Positions 48,054-56,411 of a stretch of 64,000 nt of DNA are shown here, one piece after another; positions within the stretch are counted from its first letter, which is position 1; every line of letters begins with the position of its first letter. The DNA is taken from contig CANLNK010000002.1 in NCBI GenBank assembly GCA_947492575.1, forward strand, positions 655,304 through 719,303. The letters run 5' to 3'. The position numbers and the translations under genes were made by a program. This DNA is from an uncultured Thalassotalea sp. (GTDB lineage: Bacteria; Pseudomonadota; Gammaproteobacteria; Enterobacterales; Alteromonadaceae). Below the pieces are notes generated by a model. The model was not told the DNA's origin. It saw only the letters and a program-made list of their open reading frames with translations, and ran no database searches.

Positions 48054-48926
48054 TTAGGGGTTGGGAGACTCTGTCGCAGGAGACTTATTTAGAATGTTGT
48101 ATTTGCTAATATCAATTAAAAAACCCGCATATTTGTATGCATTTACAATGCGCTTTTCCGAACGGAGCTGTTTTAAGCCAATTTCAATAGCGTCATAAGC
48201 ATCCTTGCCCAGTGGATGATGCTTACTGATAACAAAATGTCTGCTGTCTTTTAGCAATAAAGCAACATTGTGAACGCTCTTCAATCTAATTGTTTCAAGT
48301 TGATAAGTGTCTTTGCCGTTAGACGAAAATGGCATCATCATAAAATCAACTAACATTCTCGATACCAAATTTGCCTGACTAACCCATTCATCCTCTCGAA
48401 CCAAAGATTTAAGAGGCAAATCAGATAACGTCTGCCAATCAGTCCTCCATATAGGTGTTGATACGCCAGTGTAGCGTTGCAAATCAGAGAGGGACTTCAA
48501 AGAAAAGATTGATGGGTGTTCGGGGCTAGCAAATATACCCGCGTGGTACTCTCCATTTCGGATAACCGGCGAAGAGATATAAACATCGGCTTCCATCGCT
48601 TTTGCATCCTCGAGCCAATAAGAATCAAAGCTTAGCAGCAGTTCTCCTTTTTGTAATAACCGTGCATTACGGAAATTTGCACGATCCGGCCAATACCTGA
48701 ACGTTTCATCAAACCCACCTAGCTTCAACGCTTGTTGGGCTATAACCATATCGACAACATCGCGACGGATGAATTCGCTGCGAAAATCACGAATACCATA
48801 AACGTCTCTATCCTTGACGAATTTTGCATAATTCGCCAATACATCGTCACGAATAGGGATTTGTATCTCTGCAATCGCATCAAATATGCAACTCAACCAA
48901 AGAAAACTGATAAGCCACCGCTTCAT
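48054..48926 (-). CDS. Periplasmic solute-binding-like protein
   Basis: A 290-residue protein with a signal peptide (about residues 1-19, ending AIAE) and a two-lobed binding-protein pattern: YISSPVIRNGEYHAGIFASPEHP in the hinge area and HFVISKHHPLGKDAYDAIEIGLKQL near the end. It resembles SBP_bac_3-like orphans. No transporter genes adjoin it. It may be a sensor or diverged binding protein; the ligand is unknown. Confidence 0.7.
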   Translation of the reverse strand: MKRWLISFLWLSCIFDAIAEIQIPIRDDVLANYAKFVKDRDVYGIRDFRSEFIRRDVVDMVIAQQALKLGGFDETFRYWPDRANFRNARLLQKGELLLSFDSYWLEDAKAMEADVYISSPVIRNGEYHAGIFASPEHPSIFSLKSLSDLQRYTGVSTPIWRTDWQTLSDLPLKSLVREDEWVSQANLVSRMLVDFMMMPFSSNGKDTYQLETIRLKSVHNVALLLKDSRHFVISKHHPLGKDAYDAIEIGLKQLRSEKRIVNAYKYAGFLIDISKYNILNKSPATESPNP

Positions 48927-49094
48927 TGTTACTCCTCACGATCAAAAGCAAAATAATCTAAAACTGCAAAAGGAACACAATTTTTAAATAAGTTTAGACT
49001 AGGCCTACGGAAAAACGAACTTTCCGGTGATAAGCTAACCGTAATATAGGAGTCTGAATATCGACGCTGGGATTTCTGTTATCGTTGAAAATAC

Positions 49095-49330
49095 CTACTC
49101 ACCAGCACCCTTAAACAACTTTCGCCACGCCATGAGATTAGTGTCGTACCGCTGTTTGAAGTGTTTACGGAATATTAGTTCAGAGCTAAAACCTGCCTTT
49201 TCAGCGCTCTCTAGAGTCGACAAATTTGTTGATTTTAAGAGCTCCACGCTGCAGTTCAGCCCTGTGTTAACTTCTGCGTGAAGCTCATGCCATTGGCTGA
49301 TTTAACGTATCGGCTTAAACTACGAACGTT
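49095..49330 (-). pseudogene. Truncated, frameshifted AraC-family regulator remnant
   Basis: On the minus strand the first frame (from 49330) reads NVRSLSRYVKSANGMSFTQKLTQG and then stops at TGA near 49256-49258. The next frame carries on as LLKSTNLSTLESAEKAGFSSELIFRK, then HFKQRYDTNLMAWRKLFKG to a stop at 49095-49097. Together they match the C-terminal double HTH of AraC/GlxA-type regulators. The N-terminal effector domain is missing, and the remnant begins six bases from the stop of the TonB-like gene. Confidence 0.8.
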
Positions 49331-49335
49331 TTAAC

Positions 49336-50046
49336 TTACAGCTGAAACTCAAAAACAACTTCCAGTGGGCGTGTAATGTCTAAGTTCGGTGCGTATTGCC
49401 ACTGCTTTATTGCTTTTTGAGACGACGCAACTAACCCTCTGGTCGCTGTTCTTTCCAACACCTGAACATCATATACACTCCCGTTATTGTCAACGCGATA
49501 GCTTAATCTTACAGTGCCAGTGCTCTTGTTTAAGCGACTCTCTCTGTCGTATTTCGGCATCACTCGTCTAATCGGTTTGTACTCAACACTTGGCTTAGTA
49601 ATCTCCGAAATAGCGATATTTGAAGGTGGTGTAGCCTGAACCTCAAAGGTATCGATTTCCAACGCTAGTTGTGATTGTTCTGGTGCTACTGCACTTGTGT
49701 CCTGTATTCGGTTGGTTTCAGGCAGCTCAGGTAAAGGTTGAACAGGAGTAACAGGAGGAATAGCCGCTTGAGTGTCTTCTTTGGCGGGTGCCAATATAAC
49801 CGTTGTCGTCTGCAAAGGTGCAGAGGTTATTAGGGTAACATTAGTGTGATTCGACGCAAGATAATTAACGTACGCAAAAATACCAAAGGAAGCGAAGCCG
49901 CCTGTGATTGAAGCAATTGCCCACTTCATAAATGGGTATTGTTTACGTTGCTTTATGCGTGATAAATCTACTTCAGGTGCATCAATATTGGCCCTGCGCT
50001 GCTGATATAAATTTGCTAATTCATCGTCAAAGTTTTTATTGCTCAT
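49336..50046 (-). CDS. TonB-family protein with C-terminal TonB domain
   Basis: A 236-residue protein: short charged cytoplasmic N-terminus, one membrane helix at about residues 38-62, a Pro-rich periplasmic spacer (about 75-140), then a TonB C-terminal domain (about 155-236, with RRVMPKYDRESRL and KAIKQWQYAPNL). Its start overlaps the sigma-factor gene by 11 bp, so the two are translationally coupled. The cytoplasmic N-terminus next to a sigma factor could also act on that sigma factor; this is inference. Confidence 0.85.
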   Translation of the reverse strand: MSNKNFDDELANLYQQRRANIDAPEVDLSRIKQRKQYPFMKWAIASITGGFASFGIFAYVNYLASNHTNVTLITSAPLQTTTVILAPAKEDTQAAIPPVTPVQPLPELPETNRIQDTSAVAPEQSQLALEIDTFEVQATPPSNIAISEITKPSVEYKPIRRVMPKYDRESRLNKSTGTVRLSYRVDNNGSVYDVQVLERTATRGLVASSQKAIKQWQYAPNLDITRPLEVVFEFQL

Positions 50047-50596
50047 TTGAAGCCTCCAAATGTGCCTTTAAAAACTTACGAGCGTAGCGTAGTCGGCTGC
50101 GCACAGTTTCATAATTGACTCCTGTAATGTCAGCAATTTGTTCAACGGAAAACTCTTCTCGTTGCAGTATAAACGCCTCGCGTTGAACAAATGGCATAGT
50201 CTCTATCAGTAAATTAAAGCGGCTCAATTTGTCGAGCTCACAAATACGTTCTTCCAAAGTGCCGTCGCTGGTGTAAACGTCATTGAAGGGTTCACTTTGG
50301 TACTTGTTATTGTGTCTAAACTCGTCAATAAGCACGTTGCGAGCAACCACGAACAGCCACCCTTTCACATTGTTAGGCAATTCATGCTTGTCGGTTAAAT
50401 TCATCACCTTTAACCAAGTTTTCTGTAGGCAGTCCTTTGCCAGTTCCGCATCAGACAATGAACAAAGATAATGATAAACATCACTATTGAACTGCCTAAC
50501 AATGGCGTCTAGATGCTTAGGGTTACTGGTTTTCACGTAACTCTTTAACAAGTTTTCAGGGGTGGCGGTATACCACCCTCTAATTGCAGCTAGCAT
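50036..50596 (-). CDS. ECF-type RNA polymerase sigma factor
   Basis: A 186-residue sigma-70-family protein. Region 2 includes LAKDCLQKTWLKV and GWLFVVARNVLIDEFRH; region 4 is LQREEFSVEQIADITGVNYETVRSRLRYARKFL. Its anti-sigma factor, if any, is not obvious; the following gene encodes a membrane-anchored TonB-like protein. It follows the 201-residue TonB-like gene by three bases, so all three are co-transcribed. Confidence 0.92.
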   Translation of the reverse strand: MLAAIRGWYTATPENLLKSYVKTSNPKHLDAIVRQFNSDVYHYLCSLSDAELAKDCLQKTWLKVMNLTDKHELPNNVKGWLFVVARNVLIDEFRHNNKYQSEPFNDVYTSDGTLEERICELDKLSRFNLLIETMPFVQREAFILQREEFSVEQIADITGVNYETVRSRLRYARKFLKAHLEASNEQ

Positions 50597-50599
50597 AAT

Positions 50600-51205
50600 C
50601 TATATATTGTTATCCATCTTGAAATCTAACTGAACAAACATATCCTTTTGAATCATTGCCTTACCTTCATCCACTTTAGGTTGATACTTCCATCTTCTCA
50701 GCGCTTTTCTCGCTTCTTTGTCAAAAATACGCTTAGGGTACGAATCTATAATACGGATGTTAATAACGCCACCTAATTCATTCACATCAAACGCTAATTG
50801 CACCCAACCTTCAATGCCATCTCGCGCGGCAGTTACTGGATATTGAGGTTGAATTCTCACGATAGGTCGAGATTCACGATCACCGCCGATTGCAAACGCA
50901 GGTTGTGATAATCCGGTATTGGATATCGCCATTTTCGGCGCAGGAAAGCTACCTATTTCGGTATCAGCGGGCTCTGCTGCTACACGTTGCGCTACCGGTC
51001 TTGGTTTTGGTGGCTCTGGCTCGACTAATTTTCGTGGGCGTTCAAATACCTTTTGATCAGGCGGCGTTTGATTGATTTCAACCGGAACCGTTTTCTCCAC
51101 GATATCTACTCTTACGTCCTCACTGGCAATCAAAAAGCTCATGAATACAAATAGGCCAAATGTGGCTAACAAAGCAATCGGCGTAGCTAACAATAATCTT
51201 TTCAT
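50600..51205 (-). CDS. TonB-family energy transducer protein
   Basis: A 201-residue protein: membrane helix at about residues 8-28, Pro-rich spacer (PRKLVEPEPPKPRPVAQ at about 57-75), and a TonB C-terminal domain (about 115-195, VRIQPQYPVTAARDGIEGWVQLAFDV). Architecture is that of a small TonB, which would energise outer-membrane receptors with ExbB/ExbD. No exbB or exbD is in the operon. It is the first gene of the sigma/TonB operon. Confidence 0.9.
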   Translation of the reverse strand: MKRLLLATPIALLATFGLFVFMSFLIASEDVRVDIVEKTVPVEINQTPPDQKVFERPRKLVEPEPPKPRPVAQRVAAEPADTEIGSFPAPKMAISNTGLSQPAFAIGGDRESRPIVRIQPQYPVTAARDGIEGWVQLAFDVNELGGVINIRIIDSYPKRIFDKEARKALRRWKYQPKVDEGKAMIQKDMFVQLDFKMDNNI

Positions 51206-51449
51206 TCCACTCTCCTCTTTTGGTCATACAAGGCTGAATATCTGTTTGGAATAAATCAGCTTTCAATAAGAGGACGAGGGAAATCAGCAAAAAGGGGTAA
51301 AAAGATTTAATTTTTTTTAACCCTCTGCGCGTAAAAGTTTCAATAGCGCCAATATTAGATTATTTTAATAGTTAGGGAGTGGTTAAATTCTTAACGACTT
51401 AAACAACATAGACGGAACTTAAGTAAAAAAATTAAAACAAGGATAACTG

Positions 51450-52388
51450 ATGGATATTATTTTAAATTACATTTTTACCGTGCAATTTGCGCTACTGGTT
51501 TTCGTGCTAGTCGTACTAAAAAGCGGTATTAAATTTGTACCTCAAAATCGCGCTTATGTGATTGAACGCTTTGGCAAATACACACGAACGCTAGAGTCAG
51601 GATTAAACTTCTTAGTACCGTTTATCGAGCAAATCAGCGCTGACCGTTCCCTGAAAGAACAAGCAGTTGACGTACCTAGCCAAAGCGCTATCACCAAAGA
51701 CAATATTACGCTGACGGTAGATGGTGTGCTGTATTTCAGAGTACTCGATCCGCAAAAAGCGACATATGGCGTCGACGATTACAACTTCGCCGTTACGCAA
51801 TTAGCGCAAACCACTATGCGTTCAGAAATCGGTAAAATGGAGTTAGATAAAACCTTCGAAGAACGTGATGCTATCAACGCTGCGATTGTAACTGCGATTA
51901 ATGAAGCTGCCAGTACTTGGGGCGTACAGGTATTGCGTTACGAAATTAAAGATATTATGCCGCCAAATTCAGTAATGAATGCGATGGAGCAGCAAATGAA
52001 GGCGGAACGTGAAAAACGCGCGACAGTACTAGAATCTGAAGGTTTAAAGCAAGCAGAAATCAACAAAGCTGAAGGTGAAAAACAAGCTAGGATTCTCGCT
52101 GCTGAAGCAGACAAACGTGAACAAGTGCTCAAGGCTGAAGGTGAAGCTGAAGCGATTATCAAAGTAGCAACTGCACAAGCTGAGGCGATTGAAAAAATCG
52201 GTGAAAAAGCGGCGACACAAGAAGGTCAAAAAGCAGTTGAGTTAGAGCTTGCTACGAAAGCAATTAGCGCAAAAGAAGCAATCGCAAAAGACTCGACCGT
52301 GGTGCTATTGCCAGACAATGCAACAGAAGCCGGTTCGCTTGTCGCACAAGCAACTAGCATTTTAAATGTGATGAATCAGAAGTCTTAG
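51450..52388 (+). CDS. SPFH/stomatin-like membrane protein (QmcA family)
   Basis: A 312-residue protein: N-terminal membrane helix (about residues 8-25), SPFH domain (about 30-190; RAYVIERFGKYTRTLESGL), and a C-terminal Ala/Glu/Lys-rich coiled coil (about 195-260). It belongs to the family of membrane-microdomain scaffolds. It is followed by an NfeD gene 16 bp later, the typical partner. RBS is AAGGAT ahead of the ATG. Confidence 0.93.
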   Translation: MDIILNYIFTVQFALLVFVLVVLKSGIKFVPQNRAYVIERFGKYTRTLESGLNFLVPFIEQISADRSLKEQAVDVPSQSAITKDNITLTVDGVLYFRVLDPQKATYGVDDYNFAVTQLAQTTMRSEIGKMELDKTFEERDAINAAIVTAINEAASTWGVQVLRYEIKDIMPPNSVMNAMEQQMKAEREKRATVLESEGLKQAEINKAEGEKQARILAAEADKREQVLKAEGEAEAIIKVATAQAEAIEKIGEKAATQEGQKAVELELATKAISAKEAIAKDSTVVLLPDNATEAGSLVAQATSILNVMNQKS

Positions 52389-52404
52389 GGCTTAAGGAGC
52401 AGAT

Positions 52405-52860
52405 ATGGAATTTGTTACCAATAATGCCGGTGAGTTGCTCATTACCCTTGGATTAGTGCTTCTGATTATTGAAGCGGCCTTGCTCGGCTTTTCAACCTTT
52501 ATACTCACCTTTGTTGGGCTTGCTACCGTCGTAACAGGCATTTTAGTGTACGCAGGTTCGCTGCCCGTGCAATTAATGCCGATTTTGTTAACAACGGCAA
52601 TTTGCACCACAGTTTTTGCGCTTATCTTGTGGAAACCACTGAAACGGTTTCAAAATCGCCAAGATACTCACAACGTTAAGAATGACTTTATCGGCATGGA
52701 GTTTGTTATTACTGAAGGTATCGATGCAGGCACCTCAACTACCCATAAAATGTCGGGCGTTCAATGGCAAGTGAGATCAAACGCAACAATACCCGCGGGC
52801 GCGAGTGTGGCTGTGACAGCTACTGAAGTTGGTATTCTGTGGGTAAAGCCAGCTAACTAG
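52405..52860 (+). CDS. NfeD-family membrane protein
   Basis: A 151-residue protein with three or four membrane helices (about residues 8-80) and a C-terminal OB-fold (about 95-150; GMEFVITEGIDAGTSTTHKMSGVQWQVRS). This is the short NfeD type that partners with SPFH proteins. It forms an operon with the SPFH gene. Confidence 0.92.
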   Translation: MEFVTNNAGELLITLGLVLLIIEAALLGFSTFILTFVGLATVVTGILVYAGSLPVQLMPILLTTAICTTVFALILWKPLKRFQNRQDTHNVKNDFIGMEFVITEGIDAGTSTTHKMSGVQWQVRSNATIPAGASVAVTATEVGILWVKPAN

Positions 52861-52881
52861 CTTGGTATTCGCGAACTTACA

Positions 52882-52930
52882 AGAGAAACAGATACACCAA
52901 TAATTAACGGTGATCTGTTTCTTTATTCTC
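52882..52930 (+). terminator. Terminator after the SPFH-NfeD operon
   Basis: AGAAACAGAT-ACACC pairs with GGTG-ATCTGTTTCT, with a one-base bulge, and is followed by TTTATTCTC. It sits between convergent genes. Confidence 0.65.
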
Positions 52931-52974
52931 TGCTGTTACATGACTAAGTGTTAAATGGTTAAGTGGCTCACCGT

Positions 52975-54777
52975 TTAATAGCCTTGTGCTTGCCCATCTT
53001 TACGCATTTCACTCGCGCCGTGATACACACCAGTGTTAAGGTCTTTCAAAATAGCTTGATAACCACCAAATGGGCCACTCGTGATATGAATCTTATGACC
53101 ACGTTCTTGTAGCTCTCTCACCACATTTGCTTGCACACCACTTTCCAACTCTAACGTACCACCGTCTTTCATACGCCCTTCCCATGTTGGCGATGTAGAA
53201 CCTTTGTGGTGGAAACGCGCCGCATCGCCCGCTTGCTGAACATTCATTCCGAAATCAACAATATTGGTGACCATTTGCACATGACCTTGCGGTTGCATCG
53301 CACCGCCCATTAAACCAAAGCTCATGTAAGGTTTGTCATCTTTAGTGATAAAAGCTGGAATTATCGTGTGGAAAGGACGCTTACCCGCAGCATAAACATT
53401 CGGATGTCCTTCAGTTAACGAATACTGCGCGCCACGGTTTTGGAAAATAAACCCTAATCCGTCTGCAACCAGGCCTGTTCCCATACCGCGGTAATTACTC
53501 TGAATTAAGCTCACCATCATGCCGTTTGAATCAGCAACGGTTAGGTAAATGGTATCCCCTTCAATCAGTTTAGGGTCACCATGTTCTACCTTAGTTGCAG
53601 CAGCTTTCATATCAATAAGCTCCGAGCGTGCCTTGCCGTATTTTTCTGACAGCAAGTAATCTAAGTTAATGTTTTGGTAAGCTGGATCGGCATAAAAGCG
53701 AGCGCGGTCTTCAAACGCCAATTTCTTCGCTTCGGTCATTACGTGTAAGTAGTCAGCACTGTTGTGTCCCATACTTTGCAGATCGAAGTTTTCTAGTACC
53801 GTCAGCATTTGTAGTGCAGCAATACCTTGACCGTTAGGCGGCAATTCCCAAACATCATAACCACGATAGTTGACCGATACTGGCTCAATCCACGTACTTG
53901 AATGACTGGCGAAGTCTTCATAGCGAACAGGGCCATCAATGCGCTTAAAGTAAGCGTCTATAGTTTTCGCAATGTCGCCTTTATAGAAAGCATCGCGACC
54001 ACCTTTCGCTATTTTTTCTAAGGTATTTGCAAGATCTGGATTCTTAAAAATCTCGCCCTCTAAAGGTGCTTTACCTTCAATTAAGAAAGTTGCCTGATAG
54101 TTGGCAATTTCTTCGATTTCACCTGCCTTATGAAGTCGCTCATAACGTTGTTGATAAATGTCCATGTAGTAGGCAATCACTTCAGTTACTGGAAAACCTT
54201 GGCGCGCATACTTGATAGCCGGAGCAAGGTTTTCAGCCATTGTTAATTTGCCAAACTTGCCGTGAAGCTCAAACCAGGCATCAACAGTACCAGGTACCGT
54301 CACAGGTGGTGTTCCCCAGTTAGGTATTTGCGATACGTCGCCAATTTTTGCTTTTAACTGTGCCAGCGATTGACCTTGTGCAGAACGACCAGAGCCATTT
54401 AGACCATGAAGCTTTTGTGTTTTTGGGTCCCAGACAATTGCAAATAAATCGCCGCCAATACCGTTACCAGTTGGCTCCATCAAGCCAATAGCAGCGTTGG
54501 CTGCGATTGCTGCATCCATTGCAGTACCGCCATTTTGAAGAATATCTATAGCCACCTGTGTCGCGAGCGGGTGAGAAGTTGCTGCCATACCATTGACGGC
54601 AAGTACTGGTGAACGAGTGGCCCATGGAGCACCTACGACGCGATCGCCTCGACCATCTTCTCTGAGCTTAACTTTTTCGCCAGTCTGGTCGTCAATAATG
54701 ACATCTGATGATTGCCCGACGGCAGCTTGCGATATGCACAAAGCGCCGACCATAAATAGAAGCGATTTAATGTTCAT
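52975..54777 (-). CDS. ggt: Gamma-glutamyltransferase
   Basis: A 600-residue Ntn-hydrolase precursor with a signal peptide (about 20 residues, ending AVGQ). It is expected in the periplasm, where it splits into two subunits by self-cleavage before the nucleophile Thr; that Thr appears in EGDTIYLTVADSNG. Further signatures are GGTAMDAAIAANAAIGLMEP and GIGGDLFAIVWD. It cleaves gamma-glutamyl bonds of glutathione and transfers the glutamyl group. A terminator lies on the far side of the gene downstream. Confidence 0.94.
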   Translation of the reverse strand: MNIKSLLFMVGALCISQAAVGQSSDVIIDDQTGEKVKLREDGRGDRVVGAPWATRSPVLAVNGMAATSHPLATQVAIDILQNGGTAMDAAIAANAAIGLMEPTGNGIGGDLFAIVWDPKTQKLHGLNGSGRSAQGQSLAQLKAKIGDVSQIPNWGTPPVTVPGTVDAWFELHGKFGKLTMAENLAPAIKYARQGFPVTEVIAYYMDIYQQRYERLHKAGEIEEIANYQATFLIEGKAPLEGEIFKNPDLANTLEKIAKGGRDAFYKGDIAKTIDAYFKRIDGPVRYEDFASHSSTWIEPVSVNYRGYDVWELPPNGQGIAALQMLTVLENFDLQSMGHNSADYLHVMTEAKKLAFEDRARFYADPAYQNINLDYLLSEKYGKARSELIDMKAAATKVEHGDPKLIEGDTIYLTVADSNGMMVSLIQSNYRGMGTGLVADGLGFIFQNRGAQYSLTEGHPNVYAAGKRPFHTIIPAFITKDDKPYMSFGLMGGAMQPQGHVQMVTNIVDFGMNVQQAGDAARFHHKGSTSPTWEGRMKDGGTLELESGVQANVVRELQERGHKIHITSGPFGGYQAILKDLNTGVYHGASEMRKDGQAQGY

Positions 54778-55091
54778 AAAAGTCCCATACTTTTGATACT
54801 AAAGCGTTTAATGCTCTATACGTATTGTTGTTATTGCAAATAAATTCAATTTATTATCTTTGATTACATTACAGCCAATTAATACTGTAATGAAGTGGCA
54901 AACGATCAACAGTAGAACTTTTAGGACTAATGTACTGTGGGAACTTTGGTACTTTAACGGTAAGTGAGCGTTGAGTATGAGCACACTTTTCAAAACCCTG
55001 CGGGAGCAAACGCCACAACTGTCTATGATACATGCCTTTTGGGCTTAGCAAGCACTTAAACAACTATCCTTTAATCATTATGGCGTATTCA
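54778..55091. other. Intergenic region, candidate dispersed repeat
   Basis: About 310 bases between two minus-strand genes. The part at about 54970-55060 (CCCTGCGGGAG, then CGCCACAACTGTCTATGATACATG) has higher GC and sharper structure than its flanks and reads like a dispersed chromosomal repeat. No gene was recognised; the 60-70-codon open frames across it are unconvincing. Confidence 0.35.
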
Positions 55092-55964
55092 TTATGGCGT
55101 AATGATTGATGGAGCCTCCGGCTCTTCCTGTCGTAACAAGCGTTTTATTTCATGCAATTTATCGGCGTTTTCATTTTCACGATGAAAAGCAATATAAACG
55201 TTACGCTCAAAAGCGGGTACATCAGATACTCTGAATAACTGCCCCTGATCGATAAAAGGTTGGGCAAGCACATCAGGTAAATAGGCACTACCACCACATT
55301 GCAGCATTAGATCGAGTGCGATACGTGCTGTACTGGTGCGCACATTCGGTGCAGGCAGTGCTTTTAACTCTTTGGCATGCCACGCATTAAAACTTGTTCC
55401 CCAATCGACCATAATGTAACGCATCAAGGTACTGCTCATCTCAATGTTGCCATTAAAGGTAGACACAAACACTAACTCAAAAGTATGAAGGTGCTCTATT
55501 TTGAGCTCTTCCACTTTAGGAGGATCAAACAGAATAGCGACATCTAACGTACGCTCCAGTAGTTGTCTGGTAATTTGCTCTCTTGCCAAAATTTCGGCAA
55601 CCAAACTTATCTCTGGCTGAATGGCGTATATTTTAGAAATAGCATCATGAATATAGGTGTCCCACGTATTGGGCGTACCCGCGATCGAGATTTGCGCTAC
55701 TTGCCCACTGCTTAAGGCGACGTCTTGCTTTGCCATACTGAGCGTTTGAATTAACGACTCTGCATACGCCACAAGGCGCTCACCGGCGGGGGTCAGCTGG
55801 ATGTTATTACGAGTTCTGGTAAACAGCTCAACACCAAAGTATTGCTCCAAATGGCGAATCCTTGAACTTACCGCAGATTGCGTTAAATACAAGTTTTCTG
55901 CTGCCTTACCAAAATGGCGACAATTCTTTACCTCAATGAAGGTTTTGATCAGCTCTATATCCAC
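55092..55964 (-). CDS. hdfR: LysR-family regulator HdfR-like
   Basis: A 290-residue LysR protein whose N-terminus (DIELIKTFIEVKNCRHFGKA, then AENLYLTQSAVSSRIRHLEQ) closely resembles E. coli HdfR, a repressor of the flagellar master operon there. The start codon is GTG, with AAGAGA upstream. The divergent neighbour is maoP, exactly the E. coli arrangement, which strongly supports the name. A T-N11-A type palindrome lies 11 bp upstream of its start. Confidence 0.88.
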   Translation of the reverse strand: MDIELIKTFIEVKNCRHFGKAAENLYLTQSAVSSRIRHLEQYFGVELFTRTRNNIQLTPAGERLVAYAESLIQTLSMAKQDVALSSGQVAQISIAGTPNTWDTYIHDAISKIYAIQPEISLVAEILAREQITRQLLERTLDVAILFDPPKVEELKIEHLHTFELVFVSTFNGNIEMSSTLMRYIMVDWGTSFNAWHAKELKALPAPNVRTSTARIALDLMLQCGGSAYLPDVLAQPFIDQGQLFRVSDVPAFERNVYIAFHRENENADKLHEIKRLLRQEEPEAPSIITP

Positions 55965-55974
55965 AGTCTATCTC

Positions 55975-55989
55975 TTATCGTTACGATAA
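55975..55989. promoter_or_regulatory. LysR-type box between hdfR and maoP
   Basis: TTATCG-TTA-CGATAA (55975-55989), a perfect 15-bp inverted repeat containing the T-N11-A motif at 55976-55988. It overlaps the hdfR ribosome site, as expected for autoregulation. Confidence 0.5.
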
Positions 55990-56069
55990 ATTTTTATTGT
56001 TGTACACCTTTTTCAATTGCCAGCATACTCCTCGAAAATCCAACTTACTGTCAATGAAATAGTTTAAAA

Positions 56070-56411
56070 ATGACATTAATACACGGCTTTGTTCAAGCAA
56101 ATAAATTTTATGATGATGTACATTTTCCCCACGGCTTTAGCCGTAGTGGCAAATTTTCTATTCAAGAATCTGAGATGCTTACGCAAGTAGGCCGACGTCT
56201 TTGGGATTTAGAGCAAAATTTTGCTTCGCCAGATAATCAAGTTGAAGAAAATTTTGTTCGCGTGTGTAAGGCGGAATCAGAGGCAGAGACAAAAATAGAA
56301 CGCCTGTGGGTGAAGTACAAAGATTCAATTAAGACAAAAAGTTTTCACACCTTAAACGGTGGCAGAAAAGCCCCCGTAAACGATACAGATACTCAGGGAG
56401 AAAGTTACTAA
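56070..56411 (+). CDS. maoP: Macrodomain Ori organisation protein (DUF413)
   Basis: A 113-residue DUF413 protein: FPHGFSRSGKFSIQESEMLTQVG and FVRVCKAESEAETKIERLWVKY line up with E. coli MaoP (YifE), and KSFHTLNGGRK matches its C-terminal signature. MaoP organises the Ori macrodomain of the chromosome in E. coli together with a nearby site, maoS. The gene overlaps rimK by one base (TAATG). I cannot identify a maoS sequence here from memory. Confidence 0.9.
   Translation: MTLIHGFVQANKFYDDVHFPHGFSRSGKFSIQESEMLTQVGRRLWDLEQNFASPDNQVEENFVRVCKAESEAETKIERLWVKYKDSIKTKSFHTLNGGRKAPVNDTDTQGESY

Noticed and set aside
54593-54796. 67-codon plus-strand frame over the start of ggt
   Set aside because: It is antisense to the ggt signal peptide and N-terminus and resembles nothing known.
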